Source: Rachycentron canadum (lineage: Eukaryota > Chordata > Actinopteri > Carangiformes > Rachycentridae). Taken from it: a stretch of 64,000 nt of DNA. Location of the stretch: contig CM076654.1 in the NCBI GenBank assembly GCA_038496675.1, forward strand, positions 8,494,242-8,558,241, read 5' to 3'. The notes beneath the pieces were generated by a model. That model saw only the letters and a program-made list of their open reading frames with translations. It was not told the DNA's origin and ran no database searches. Positions 1 to 13,400 of this stretch are shown in pieces. Positions within the stretch are counted from its first letter, which is position 1. Every line of letters starts with the position of its first letter. The translations under genes and the position numbers were made by a program.

Positions 1-3
<3 letters not shown>

Positions 4-57
<54 letters not shown>
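4..57. repeat. (GA)n microsatellite at left edge
   Basis: About 27 uninterrupted GA units lie upstream of the rasgrf2 leader. A complementary CT tract follows at 187-209, so the two could pair or form a purine/pyrimidine structure across the promoter region. Confidence 0.95.
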
Positions 58-60
<3 letters not shown>

Positions 61-186
61 TTACAGCTTATCTGCTCTGCGAGTCTGTCATCGTCTGTCC
101 ACTTGAGGGCTCTCCCCTCTGTGAACGACGCGACGCCTTCTCCTTCTCCCGCTTCTTAGCTGTTGTTCAGTTGTAGTAGCGTGATT

Positions 187-209
187 TCTCTCTCTCTCTC
201 TCTCTCTCT
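187..209. repeat. (TC)n microsatellite in rasgrf2 leader/promoter
   Basis: About 11 TC units sit 250 bp before the rasgrf2 start codon. I cannot tell from sequence whether the tract is transcribed. Confidence 0.9.
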
Positions 210-386
210 TTTCTTAATGTGTCCATCAGTATGGATTTATTCTAGAACTTGTGGGACTCGAACATCTTTTATTATGAGTTCCTCTGCAGAAGCGCTTTCG
301 TCGGCGGGGCAACTTTTCCGTGCGCCACGGCGCCGCTGAGCCGCGCGTCTCCCGGTCGGAAAGTTCACACGCAACCCCCGGCGAAC

Positions 387-401
387 ATGGGCTCGCGGTA
401 A
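387..401 (+). promoter_or_regulatory. minimal upstream ORF in rasgrf2 leader
   Basis: An ATG with A at -3 and G at +4 (a strong initiation context) opens a four-codon ORF (M-G-S-R-stop). It ends 54 bp before the rasgrf2 ATG at 456. A longer upstream ORF (217-339, 40 codons) and another ATG at 231 lie further 5'; they matter only if transcription starts that far upstream. Such uORFs usually lower or condition translation of the main ORF. Its role here is inference. Confidence 0.5.
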
Positions 402-455
402 AAACTCCCGACTTGTCCCACTTTCTTCCTCTTTTCCAAACCCCGCACGACCAAA

Positions 456-731
456 ATGCAGAAGAGCGTCCGCTATAACGAAGGGCACGCGCTGTTTCTG
501 TCGGCGGTCGCGCGTAAAGAGGGGTCCAAGCGCGGATACCTGAGCAAGAAGACGGCGGAGAACAGCCGATGGCACGAGAAGTTCTTCGCCCTCTATCAAA
601 ATATACTGTTCTACTTCGAGAACGAGCAGAGCGCGCGACCTGCAGGGATTTACCTGTTGGAAGGATGCACCTGCGAGCGCGCGCCGGCGCCCAAGATGTC
701 CACCACGGGGAAGGAAGCGCTGGAGAAACAG
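456..731 (+). CDS. rasgrf2: rasgrf2 exon 1 (start, PH1 N-terminal half)
   Basis: It encodes residues 1-92. The start [13 protein letters not shown] is the family N-terminus and the ATG has A at -3. The PH1 strands include the motif KRGYLSKKT. Phase 0 end at CAG|GTGAGA. The open frame continues to 881, but that tail is intron. Confidence 0.96.
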
Positions 732-3019
732 GTGAGAGATTTAAGGAGAGCAGGAAACCCTGCTGTCAGTGGACAAGCTCCCTCATCTAATCCCATCCAC
801 CTCAACAACTTCCCAAAATCTGCTCACGGCCAGTTCAAGGGCCAGACGTCAACCACACACACCGGAGGGAGCACACTTTAGAAGATAGAAGAAGAAAGTC
901 TGTTGGGGTTTTCAGATAACCCACAGTTTCTGATTACACATTTATAAAAAAATTATAATTATTAAAAACTATAGGATAAAATGATTTAATTGCACTCAAA
1001 CTGACATACATGTGCTAAAAAGGGCAAGTGGCTCAAGCAGAATCAAATGAAAGTGGCTCTGCAGTGTCAAGAGCTCAAGTGCATCTTCCCATAGCAGGTG
1101 ACCATCCCCCAAGGATTCAGATGTGCAAATGGTTCATATAGGAGAGAGCAGTTACAGTACACTACAGCTATAGCTTGTCTTTTTCCAAGTCCTGATAATA
1201 ATAGAAATGATAACAATAATAATGGCAATCGTGTTCTTAGCTTTCATCAGTTACACATATTGTTTTTGTCTTTTACTGACATCTCTTTGGGAGCATTTTC
1301 CCCTCTTTGATGATCATGATGTTTGCTGCTGTAACCACAAAATGTACTTGATTTGTACCTCTCAGGAATGCATTGAAGTTATTCTGAACAAACCTGGACA
1401 TCTCGTGCGTTCATCAAATCAAACAAGGGTAAAATTTCTTTGTAGCTCAAAGTCAAAATCATAGGGAGTGAGACAGTGGGAGGCTCAATGCAGCAACAGG
1501 TTCTTGTATTTAACCCCATCAATGCTATAGAGTAAGAACACATTTTCCTTGCAAACTGTTCCTATGTGCATTTTAAATTTTCTTTATCCGTTGCCTCATT
1601 AAATCTCTAAATTTCTGTACATTTAATGAAATATTGATTACCAGGATGCCTTTTTTGTGTGTAAATGTAAATATTTATTTGCATAATTGGTCTGGCCTCA
1701 TCTAGTTCAACATACTTGCATATTAAGTGCCTTGAGTAATCGGTGTTCTGAACTACAACATAAAATAAGGGAAATATTTTGGACAAATCTGTTAGTATCT
1801 GTGCCCCTGGAAGTTGCCTCACCACTGTTGCTGCAACATCTTGTTGCTAGGAAACATTTGAATTACCATCTGCACATGCTTTTCATTGAGAAAAAAAATT
1901 AAATGCACATTCACTGGCCGCAATTCACACCAATCCTAGCGTTATATCAATCAAAGCATCAGTCATTGTTATATTGAAAAAAAACAAAAACCTGACCTTG
2001 ACCTGATGAAAGTAATTACACAGAGAGAGAGAGAAAGTGTTTTTTTTTTTTTGTTTTGTTTTTTTCTGATCTCAGTTTTCAGCCTGTGTGCATGTGCGTG
2101 CACAGCCATTGTGCCTGATAAAATGTAGAGGGAGGAATACGCTGCAGCGCGCTGACTTTTTCACAGTTCGAGAAAGTATTTTTAGAAAGTATATTTGAGA
2201 AAGTAAGTACTCCCCCCTGCTTGTATAGTAGACGTCTGTCTCTTTAAATGTACACTATGTGTAAAGAGAATTCATTGCAGATGTATGCAAATGGAGGAGA
2301 GGCTTTAAGAGAGCCAGGGGATGATAGAGTGTGGTTTTAATCAAGTCATACATAAATCAAGACAAAGATCTGTTTTTCCTGTAATGGATTTGTTGCTCAT
2401 GATGAGGGGAAGACAAATATGACTTTTTGAGGGCAAAATTACATGTGGCATCCAACCGCTAATATTGGCACTGATTAAAACATAAAACCTGTCTCTTCTG
2501 ATGCTACCAAGCTGGGTGATTGCGATCTTATATTATCCTCTCTTTCTACACGTGCACACACACAAGCACACACTGACTGTCTCTCTTTCCATCCCCAGCT
2601 GTCTCACGCTCACGCTACAGCTGTGATGTTTAATTACGGTTATTTTCTATCTGCGCTCAGCTGAAACCTTGTGTGCTGCCGTGTAAGTGTGTTACTACAT
2701 CACCACGCACACAGGAGAGTACACCAAATGATGATGACGATTTGTCTAGTTTATGATTGTGTGCGTGTGTGTGTTTGTGCATTTGAGATATCTATCAAGG
2801 AGAATTTCAGAGTTCAGTCTGATCCATGGTTTTGTGTGAAGGTTTTGTAGGATGAAGCGAAAGAAGGCCTCCCATCTCTCCATCAGTCGCTCTTGCTCTT
2901 CCCTGCTTCTCTGTGCAGTTGAGTGAGTCTGCCAGCAACCTGCAGTATCACTCCCCCACAGTGAACCACAATGCAACCACACAAATAACGCAGCTTCTCT
3001 CTCTCTCTCTCTCTCTCAT

Positions 3020-3064
<45 letters not shown>

Positions 3065-6000
3065 CAGACACAAACCCTCCAAATAATTTGGAGTATTCAC
3101 ACAGGCCTGAATGGTTTCCACAGCGACTGAGGATGTGCATTGCCAGTGTCAACACATATGTGTGTGTGTAAAAGTCCAGCAGGTTTAGCTGTGTATAATC
3201 GTCAGGCGTCAAATTGGCTATTGATCCTAGAGAGAGTTCTGTAGAGGCCATTCACTGGTGGAGATTGATAATCATAAACAAAAATTTGCTTGTGATATAT
3301 GAGGGGCATATGAATTTATACTACTTGGGCCCTCTGGTAAGGAAAAGGCCCAGAAAATTGTTGGCATAGCTGATAGCGTAAAGTGTTAAAAATGATTCTG
3401 TACATACATCCCAAATATTTCCATGATAACAGTCTGTTTCATTTGGCGTCACATCCTCGGTGTGTTGGTACTGTAGTTACCAGCCAGAAGCTCAAAACTG
3501 TATTTTCATCCAGTTTTTAGCTACATTTTTAAGATTCACTTTTTGTATTTTGTGTTATGTGTTTTAACCGGGTCAAGGATTTAAGTCATCGGGCATCTGG
3601 AGCTTAGGTTATCAGAGGAAAAAAAGCTGAATAACTTGTGAAACTGTCTGTAGATAATTCATTTGCTGTGAAAACCCTCCTAAGTGACATTGAAGGAATC
3701 CAAACCAAGAGATGCTACTTCACTTCGTCTTTTGTTAATATTTTGGGAGCCCTCCACCAACAGAAGTTACCTGTGGCTCACCACTGTCATCAGGCATGCT
3801 TTGAAAAGGATGGACAAATTGGCTGTGAGGCGGATCGAATCTGTGACCTTGCCTCCATCCACGTGTAATGCACATGGTTGTAGTACAGTGGAAAAGGAAC
3901 TGTCATTAGAAACTTAAGGGATGGGAGATACATGAGGTTAATTCGGTGTGTTTTTTGTGTGTGTTTTTGTTGAGCTATTGGCACAAAGGGTTCTTCTCAA
4001 TAGTCTACTTCCTCATTAGAGGTAATGAAAGAAGAGGTGGGGTGACAACGTAGAGCTCATTAGTCAGTGCTGACTTCCTGATGCATGTATGTATAAATGA
4101 ATATGTGCATGTGTGTGTGTAATTATTTTTTATTAGAAAAGTCCTCCAGCTCTAAATGCCCCTCTCAGAACCTTAAAGCTTTTGCTGTTTCTCATGCTAA
4201 TTGTCTTGCATCAAGGAACCAATTCTTCCCGTAGTCCTGGAGTCTGATCTGCTTTCCTCTGCAGGCTGCTTTTCATTTTTCTCTGAAGATTTCTGCCAAG
4301 TGTTAGAGCCATTACGGACCTCATTAATGTCAGATAAGAACTTAGAGGTGTTTTCTTCCACACTAATGAAAATATAAATGACAACGGGTGGATTTTATTT
4401 TTAAGAAAAGACTCAATGACACAAAAAAACATTGAATTTAAGATATCAAATATTTAGGATAAACTCCCTCTCCTATGAAAGCAATTTGTCTCCAAATAGA
4501 CAAATGTTCATGAACTCAGAGAGTTTATATAAGAAATAAAATAAATAAGCACATTTACATAGAAAAGTGCTTATTTAAGGAAAATAGAGCATGTCGGATG
4601 CATGGGTGGAGGTACATTACAGACTAAAAGCAGAAGTCAAAAGATGAAGTTAAGAGAATGTGACAAATAAAAACAGGCAAAACATCTGTGTTTAGACAGA
4701 AACACAGATGACTGAGGATCAAGGGGTGTGAAAGGTGGGTTGTGTCAAACTATGCAATAAATATGCAATAAAATGATGGTGGAGTTATTAGGCAGCCAGT
4801 GCTAAGATTAGCATTACCTTACTTAATTAAACACTGATCTTAAGCAGCACCCGGTGACCATGGCAGGCGTCCCATATCAAACACACCACTCATGTTCTGT
4901 GACCAGCAGGTGCATGCTGGGCCAAAAAGCCAAATACTAAAATACTAACAGCTGGTCCTTAAACTGTGACTTCCACATTTGTTGCTACCGTCAGTGACGT
5001 GGCACCAACTTCTACTGTTTCTGATCATCTCTGTTGTGACTGCAGAGCTCATTCAGCTCTGTGTTTGAAAACTTAGAGCAGCACAGTGAGACTGAGGCTG
5101 ATGCCGAGTGTATTGGTTATACTTTGATTTAGAAATGAACATGTTGAGGACTTCATGATGCACAGGGTTCAAAGAGTGACGTTCAGGTGTCGGCATCAAC
5201 AATTATGTTGCCAGTCTGTTGTGTGTGTTACAGGTGCTGTGGAGTTTGTACTTAATTCTATCAGAATTTGCAGCTATTTAATTTATGTAGCTTAATATTG
5301 TGCCATAAATTTGACAGACAACAGCCACATTGTCTATTGTTTGTTATTTTGTCCCATTTACAACAGTGAAGGCAGGCTAAATAAGAGAAACATTGAGAGA
5401 GTCAGCATTAATTTAGTTACAGGTACATAATAAAAAACAGCCAACTGAGTGTACATTTGTCATTACCAGTTGTCTGCACAAGCTGCAAAGTGCTTGGCTG
5501 GAATTTAATGGTTTCTTCCATGTAGTTTTCACCTGGGAACAGTGTATGTACATTGAAATATCAATGCATATAGGTCTGCATATACTTTCCTTATGGTGGC
5601 CTACAGATGCTCCTTAATTTCATAGTTTATAAGATCCCCCCTTTCCATTTACGTTTTAATTTTTGTGTTTTTACATTTCTTTACAATTTTCCAGTACTCT
5701 TTCCATCCCTGGTCACACACTGTAATTATCTTAATGACTTCCCAGAGTCTTAGCACCCTGAGGTTGTGGGGTAGTTGGATAAACTACTGAGCCTTAAATG
5801 TGCTAGTAGGAACATTTCTAGCTGTTCCCCTTGTTTCTTTGAGCTAACCAAAGCTACCCCCTGCTGACCATAGCTCCATGCAACACGAACAAATACATCT
5901 TCTCAATTAACTCACAAAAAAGAAAACAAGTCTATTCCCAGTAATATCAAATGCTTTAATGCAGCTCTAATCAAGTATTTCATAAAAAAAAGGAAAACAA

Positions 6001-7374
6001 ATGAAATATTCATGTGTAATCTGAAAGGGCTTGTTCATAGCAAACAACCCACAGAGATTTATTTCTCTGCAGATTTTATTATCTTTAGGAGCGTTTTGGT
6101 TTTAGGTTTGGTTTTATAGGCAGCTGCAGGTCTGTTTTGGTTCACTTTCTCTCACTGTCCTCCTGCATGTTGTTTTCAGCCACAGATCAGCTCCTTTCAG
6201 CAAAAAGCTAAAAAAAAAATCCAATATAATTCAAACATAAGGGAGTTGAGCAGTTTAACTGAATTTTGGACATAACTTGATCACAAACATGACTCAAAAT
6301 GAATGTTAATATTGCTAGTGTCTGCTTGATGTGTAAATAAGCAGCTTTGCCAACTCACCATATCAACCAAATCAAGCATATCAACCTGATTTTCCTTAAA
6401 CCATATGGGAGCATTTAATTATTGTGTTGTCAGTTTAACTAAAAAAGTAAATCATCATATTTGTTGATAGTTTCTATTGGACACTCACTAGTCAAAAATG
6501 TATGGTTTTTATAGGACTGAAATAACAACGTGACGTGAAAATGATGCATCATATGTCTGCAAAGCTGATTTTGGCATGGAAAAAACACTGCCGCAGGTTA
6601 GGCTGAGCAGGGAAACGTCCCAGAAGGTGTAAGACGTATCATCACATCTCCCCCTGAGCTGGTGTTGGGCTGTTTGTGGGGATGCCCTGGGTGTTAAATG
6701 TTCTCAGAGCACCAAGCCTCTGTACTTTTCAGTGGCATTATTGTTATTGCTTGAGCTGCTCCCATCTATTATACATGCCTCTCCTATCACCAGCTACAGG
6801 TGCTGATGTGGAGTGGTGGCACAGAAAAAGGACACTTAAACTCGCACACAAATCCCACCAGGACTGTATAAGATTTTAATGGCACATAATAGGATTGTCG
6901 ACTATTTTCATGTGTGTTTGTTGTCTATGCAACGTTTATGAGTAGTGTTTTTTACAGGATCATATTAGTCACACTGGCAATTCACAAGAATATAACACAG
7001 TACTGAAACAGATTTACGGCGTGTTTAGAGACCTCTGCTGTTGCACTGTGGGAGTCGTAGAACAAACTCTCCAATCCAGGGTCTATTGCATAATAGATCC
7101 TGATGGGAGAGTTGTGTGGCAGGATGTTTTCCAACAATTCCTCCTGCCAATGGAGTAACAGAGCAACTGTAAACCAAATGTGTATGATGGGGGGGGGAGC
7201 TTAATGTTTACCATATATTATATGTGTATGTTTTTGCCTTATGTACAGTAGGACAGCAGTGAAAGTAAACAGTGGAGGAGGGGAGCAATCTGTTTAATCT
7301 CCAGATAAACAGACAGGTAATCCCTGATGAGAGTGTTCTGAGACAGGCACATCAGTTATTAGTACACTTTTATA

Positions 7375-7413
<39 letters not shown>

Positions 7414-10400
7414 AACTGTTCATATGTGTGAAGATTTTATGTGTGTGTGTTTGTGTGTGAGAGACCCATACTTTCTAAGAAGTTCTCTGGAGGAAGCGAA
7501 CAGCATGGAGGGCGATGAGAAAACAGCAGGATGTGGGATGTTGATTCAGTGATTGTCACATTAGCTGGTACATCATTAGTTGATTTCAGTGGTTATATAA
7601 AGTATTGCTGCCATTTCTGCTGTTGGATTGATGTTTTTGAATCTACTCACAATGACAAGTCTCCAGGAAATTAAAAATCTGTTTTTTTTGTTTGATTATA
7701 AATGGAAGTAAAGCTTCTTGGATTTCTGAGATTCCAAAATGTGTCTCAGGGACAGAAATAAACAAAGAGGGACATTTTAAACTTGAAACTATCACAATCA
7801 GCTCACTAATTATACCACAGAGTGTTTAATATATTTAAAGCAGATTTGTTAAAATGTCAATTTGTGGTTTTACAGCAGTAATGTGTTGCCTATTTTCCTG
7901 GCAGTAACTACCCATAAGGTCATAACAAAATAAACTAACAGGCTTCTGCAGACTCATGTTCTCAATTAACTCTGTTATAGTGTAACTATATTTCCCAAAA
8001 TGTTAAACTATTCCTTTAATCTTCTAATTTTCTTTAAAAAAAGAAACGTTTGACCAAAGTGTCTTCACTTCACATTTATAAAAAATAAAAACGAGCAGTT
8101 TTAACAGGGGCTTATTGTATATGTGGGGACTTCATTGGGGTCATCACCACAAGATTGCCTTACAACCAGAGGAGAGTCCAGGTTAACCTCATAAAACTTT
8201 ATATTCAGCTCTTGTACAGGATTAAACAAATGACATATAACATGTTAATTATAGTGCGTTATGCAGGTGCTGGCAGAGTCAGGGCAGGGATGCAGCCTGG
8301 ATAGCTGTTTCACCCTCTTTCCAGTCTGTATCTACATCTGGAGAAGAAAGAAAGTGAATGAGAATATTTTCCCTTATATATAAATAATTTATAAATAAAA
8401 AATAATTTTTAATATTCCTTTAAAGCATGATTTTATTCTCTACTATATTATTTATTATGGCAAACATTATGGATCATACCTTGCCACAAATTGATTCATA
8501 GTATTTGGTGTTGTCAGACAAAGATCCATGGGTGTACAGCCTGCTGTTTGGTAAATGAGGCAAAATTTATAATATTGAATGGACATGGTTTTTAATGAAA
8601 AATAGCAGTTTGCTTCTTTGTTCTTGTCCTTGGATCATTTTATGAATCTATATACTCGGCACAAAAAAGGCACTATTGCCCCTGTGGGAGCATGAGAAGA
8701 GCTGAAAAATAAGAGGAATATAAAGACGAGGGAGGCAGATTGTGACTCTGATCCAAAGCACTGGTGGGTGGAAAAAGTGAACCCACACCCCTCTCTTCTA
8801 TTTATCTTTCTAAAGCTTCTTCTCACAAATGACTTTGGTTGTTTTGTCACCTGACTTAATCCTTATAATGGGCAATAATGTATTTTATTGCTTTACATGG
8901 ACATTCTGAATAAGATGTACACGTTAGCAATGAAATTTCAGTCTGTTTGAGAAGGTTCAGTCTGCAAGATATCAGAAACACACATAGTATTAGAAATTGT
9001 AATAAGTACTTTTAATTACTCTTATTGGGTTTTTGTACCTTGTCAAATCAATTTTTTTTCTTTTATGTCGGATCTTTTTCAGTTGGCTGTTCATGAAGTT
9101 TTCAAACGAAATAACTGAAATAATAACTATTTAGCCAATCATCTCTTGCTGATATGTTTGAGGCATTGTGTTCCCCTCTGAGAAGTGCTGACAACAGGTG
9201 GTTTGAGATTATCTCTGTTTTGATAAGCACCCACACTCACTACATGTGGTTCTTTCACAGTACCTCACTTTTTTTTTTTCCCCCTGTCCTTCTCAAGGAA
9301 ATACACATTGTATATATATTCCCACGTACACCCACACATACATACAGAAAATCCAGTTTATGGATTATATCAGTTCCTCTATCTTCTGTACTCTCACATA
9401 CACACACATGAATCGAGGCAACTCTCTGTAGTATTTCTCTGTAATGGTAATTATCACCCAGCGGGACACAGGATCACTGTGCAGCGCCTGGTTCTCCACA
9501 GCAGAACAAAGGTGGAGACACACTGTACATCAGCCTCCACTGAAACCCACTGTTTCTATCTTGTATATTCAGCACATATAGATCTAGATGAATAAGATTA
9601 AAAAAAAATGTTTTTGCTCTGAAAGTGGTCAGATGTTGATGATGCAAACACTTGACAAAGCATATATTATGAGCCAACCTGTGATTACGCTTCTCTGCAG
9701 CACAAAATTTTCTTCTATACAACATACTGGGCTTTCTCTTCTTCTTGCTATCCTCTTGCACTTGTATACTTCCTGGCACTATTTTTGCTGCAAATGCTTT
9801 AATGCCAATCAAGCTTAAACAGAACTAGTCCAACCTTAGTGGTATGACATTGATATTGATATGACTGAGATCTGATGACGATGTTGATGATGATATAAAC
9901 ACTGTTTGGGTGAGAGTTGAGAGTGTGATCATTTTTGCGACCTACCTGGCTGTTAGTTCCACTCACGCAAACCTTTGCATTAGATTTGTGATTAAAAATT
10001 GAATGAGCATTTTTATATGCCGCATATATTTTATATAACAGAAAGCTAAAGCAGTACAGCCTTGGAAGTCCTTACTGATATTTTAACAGGTGTAATTTGT
10101 GCAATTTTCATTTGTTTTTGTGTTTTTTATGAACTTTATTTTTCTGCTTATGTAATATACATTATATAATGTGGTGGTTTTGCATGTTTTCGCTGCTACG
10201 AACTATGTGCAGGTTAAAGATTTACAAACTAGAAAAACTTGCTTTCTCCAGCAGTGAAAAGCAATGACAATGTTAACTCTTGTTCTATTCTTTTCTTTTA
10301 CAAAAGTTAGCATGCTAACCAGCTAGCCCCAGCGTGGTTGGACTACTTAGTAGTGTCCAGGCTGCCCTGAAGAAATAGTGCTACAGTGTATTATAACCCC

Positions 10401-13400
10401 CTGTCTTGTAAACACAACTATGGCTGAAGCTTTTGCTATAACAAACTAACTAAACAGCTGGTAATGCTCACTAACTCTGCTTATATAGCTGCAGCAGAAC
10501 TTAAATCTGCACTTAACCTGCGCGAACGCACAACAAATACAAAAATGAATCCAAACCCTATGTTCACTATGACAATTTTTAAAATGCCTATATACCTGTA
10601 GTCCATTCACTTATGTTGCCTGATATAACTTCTTTTCAGGACTGGGTGGCCATGGAGCACACATTCAGTACTTGATTGATATATTCCTTATCAAGTAAAT
10701 GGCATCAGGTAATTCCCAGCATAGCTCCACCTACCTCCAACTTCCACCTGACTATAGGTTTAATCAGCCAGAGTAAGTACTTCTGTACATGCACTGGATC
10801 TTTAAGATACCGCTCACTGGTTTTAATACTGTCTGGAAAAAACAGAAACAAATGGCTTCCTGGAACAGCAAGAAAAATACATATAGTACCACAAATGTAT
10901 ACACATTTAGCCCCAGTGGAGATCAAACCTTTAACACTTTCAGCATACATGCCTCTGTATTCCCACTGAAGTAAACAACATCAAAGCAGCAAAATGCCAC
11001 TCGCTTTGAAAGCCTGAGAGCAAGGGGAAAAAAACAGGGTCCATCCGTAGAACTGTACAAGACAATTTGGCCTCTCATCAATGCCGATACCAAAGCAGAC
11101 AGCAGTGTTGCATCATTAGCAGCTGTTCCAGTCTCTAATCATCAGTGGATCTCAAATGTGATTCTGTCTTCTCTCTGCTTTTAAATATTTAGAACAGATG
11201 AGTATTTCTGGATCCCCCCGCCATAGTTTTCCTAATGAATCTATTACCACCAATTCCAGTTTAATCTTTGACTCTTTAATCTTTAATAAAGAAAAAAGTC
11301 TTTCATCACCGCACTGCCACAAACCTGAGTGTGTGTGTGTGTATTTGTGGTACGTTTCAATTCCCTAACATTCAGTCTCTGTTGGACATTGAACTGAAGT
11401 CATTTTCTGTTGCTGAGAGCAGCAGGCAGTTTTAAATGACTGACCTGAAATTGGTTATGAATAATGAAATTAGCTGCCCTTTATTGTGTACATGTCTTGC
11501 TCTGTGGTGGTAAAACACAGTCCTTTGTGTCATGCCGTCAGATTCACAGTCTCATTTTCTATAATAGCTGTTTCACAGAAAAAAAATAGTTTCAGGTTGT
11601 GAGTGGTAAATTGGTCGTTAATGACATAAAGCGCGAAAGAGCAGAAAAGAATCTCTTTCTTAGTTTCTTTTACTTTCCCTCTTTGTCTTTATTTGTCTAA
11701 AAGAAATTTCTTACAGTATAGTGAAGACCCTGAGGGATGGAGGCTACGTTTGAGCTGATTTGAGCTGGTTGTCCTGAATGCTATTGTACAGTTGGGAAGC
11801 TGTGTGTTTACAGCTCAGATAGAGTTGGACCTCTTACTGTGTTAACTGTGTTCTTCTTTGGATAATGATGATACAGAACAGTGTTACAATGTAATTCAGT
11901 GCAATGCATTATTGCCATGAGGTCCAGCACAATGCACAATCCTCTATATAGGATGATATAAAATTTTAATGATTGCCTAGGGGCAACTGGGTGACTGCTA
12001 CAGCATAAATTAATAGTATACAGGAGGGGTAAAAAAAAATATGGATATAAGTATGATAAAATACATATCAGATTTGACTTTTTTAAACATACAAACTGAT
12101 AACTTTAACACGTTTAGCAGAGAGTAGAGTAAAGTACATATATGTTGAAGTATACTGTACTTAGAGTTGCCCCTGTGGAGTTTTTAAACATTAGTTATGT
12201 CAGATGCAGTTTTTTCTCATGAAATTGTGTGAATCCTTGAGGTCTAACAAACATAGTGGCTCCTTCCTTACAACACATTTGCAAAGCTGATTTCTTCAGA
12301 ACATTTCAAATCCGGTGTTGTTTATGTTCATGTTTAGTAGCTGGCATCTTCTTCTTGCTCACCATCTTTGCGGGGACACTTCTTCACCGGCACCAAATGT
12401 CACAGGCCCGCATGTGCAATACAAACAAACAGAATCCTGCTTGTGAAACTGCTTTCTTACTAGTGGTCCATAAATCTATTTCAAGATTCTTGTAAATTAC
12501 CTGAGTGTTTCCATTTTATAGTACTTTATACTTCTATTACTTCTACATAACATTACAGATCGCAATATTAGCTTTACTCGAGTGGACCTGGATTTTTTTG
12601 ACATAATGTCTAGTAACTTTATAAATTAAGATCTGGTACAAAACATATGATCAGATTGGTTTAAGTAGATAAAACATGATGCATTGTAACCTATTTACAG
12701 TAACTACCCAATACTTCAAAGTCAGTAACAATAATCAAATATAATACATACAAATCTAATATCAGCAGGGACCATTCAGCCTGCTTATGGGCTTTACATA
12801 CTTGTGATAATTAAATACATTTTCCCCATGATTCTTATGTACTATTATTTAAGTAACTTTATAAATTCAATACTGTCACATAGTATTTTTACATGCAGTA
12901 CAGCTATATATGATGTACTAATCGTAATGATCAGTATTGTCATCTCCATGTGTGTGATAATGACGGCAGATCATCTGTATGATCAAAGCCTCTGCACCAA
13001 CATTATCTGTAAGCGGTTTGTGTGTGTTCACTTTGAGACAGATAAATTGTCATCCTTTCACATAATCTCTCTCACACACGAAAATCTACAAATCTGACAA
13101 ATATACCATACTGTCTTAAATGTGCAGATAACATGGGTGCTGAATGTCCATTTAGAGCTGTAAAATCTGCATTGTTTCATTTTCTACTTAAGGATGTGTT
13201 TAAAATTGCCAGATGGATTAATAAAAGAATAAAAGCATTAAATGAATAGAGGCAGCACTGAAAAGCAGAAAATGGAAGTGCAAAACACAGCCGAAGTGTC
13301 AGATATTGGGTTGCCATAGAAATGTTATCTTGTTAGATAGTGACACAATTTAGAAATATGTATTGGGTTAAGAAATATTATGTAACAAGTCCCTCTCCTC

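Larger units (their letters stand above)
285..735 (+). promoter_or_regulatory. rasgrf2: CpG-rich promoter/5' end of rasgrf2
   Basis: This is the only markedly CpG-dense stretch in the window. It covers the sequence before the start codon and all of exon 1, whereas the rest of the window is AT-rich and CpG-poor. I see no convincing TATA box at the right distance. A CpG-island promoter fits a neuronally expressed signalling gene, but the transcription start is unknown and could be anywhere in about 1-380. Confidence 0.6.

Noticed and set aside
237..599. 120-codon minus-strand ORF opposite the rasgrf2 promoter and exon 1
   Set aside because: It overlaps the CpG-rich leader and exon 1 antisense. 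GC-rich DNA gives long chance ORFs, and the protein has no recognisable domain or splice context.
732..881. Continuation of the exon 1 frame to 881
   Set aside because: The exon 1 donor (CAG|GTGAGA) and the exon 2 PH-domain continuation are both clear; the tail does not resemble the family.
12804..13097. 97-codon ORF in intron 1 with hydrophobic content
   Set aside because: AT-rich chance frame overlapping a dispersed repeat; no motif, no splice context.
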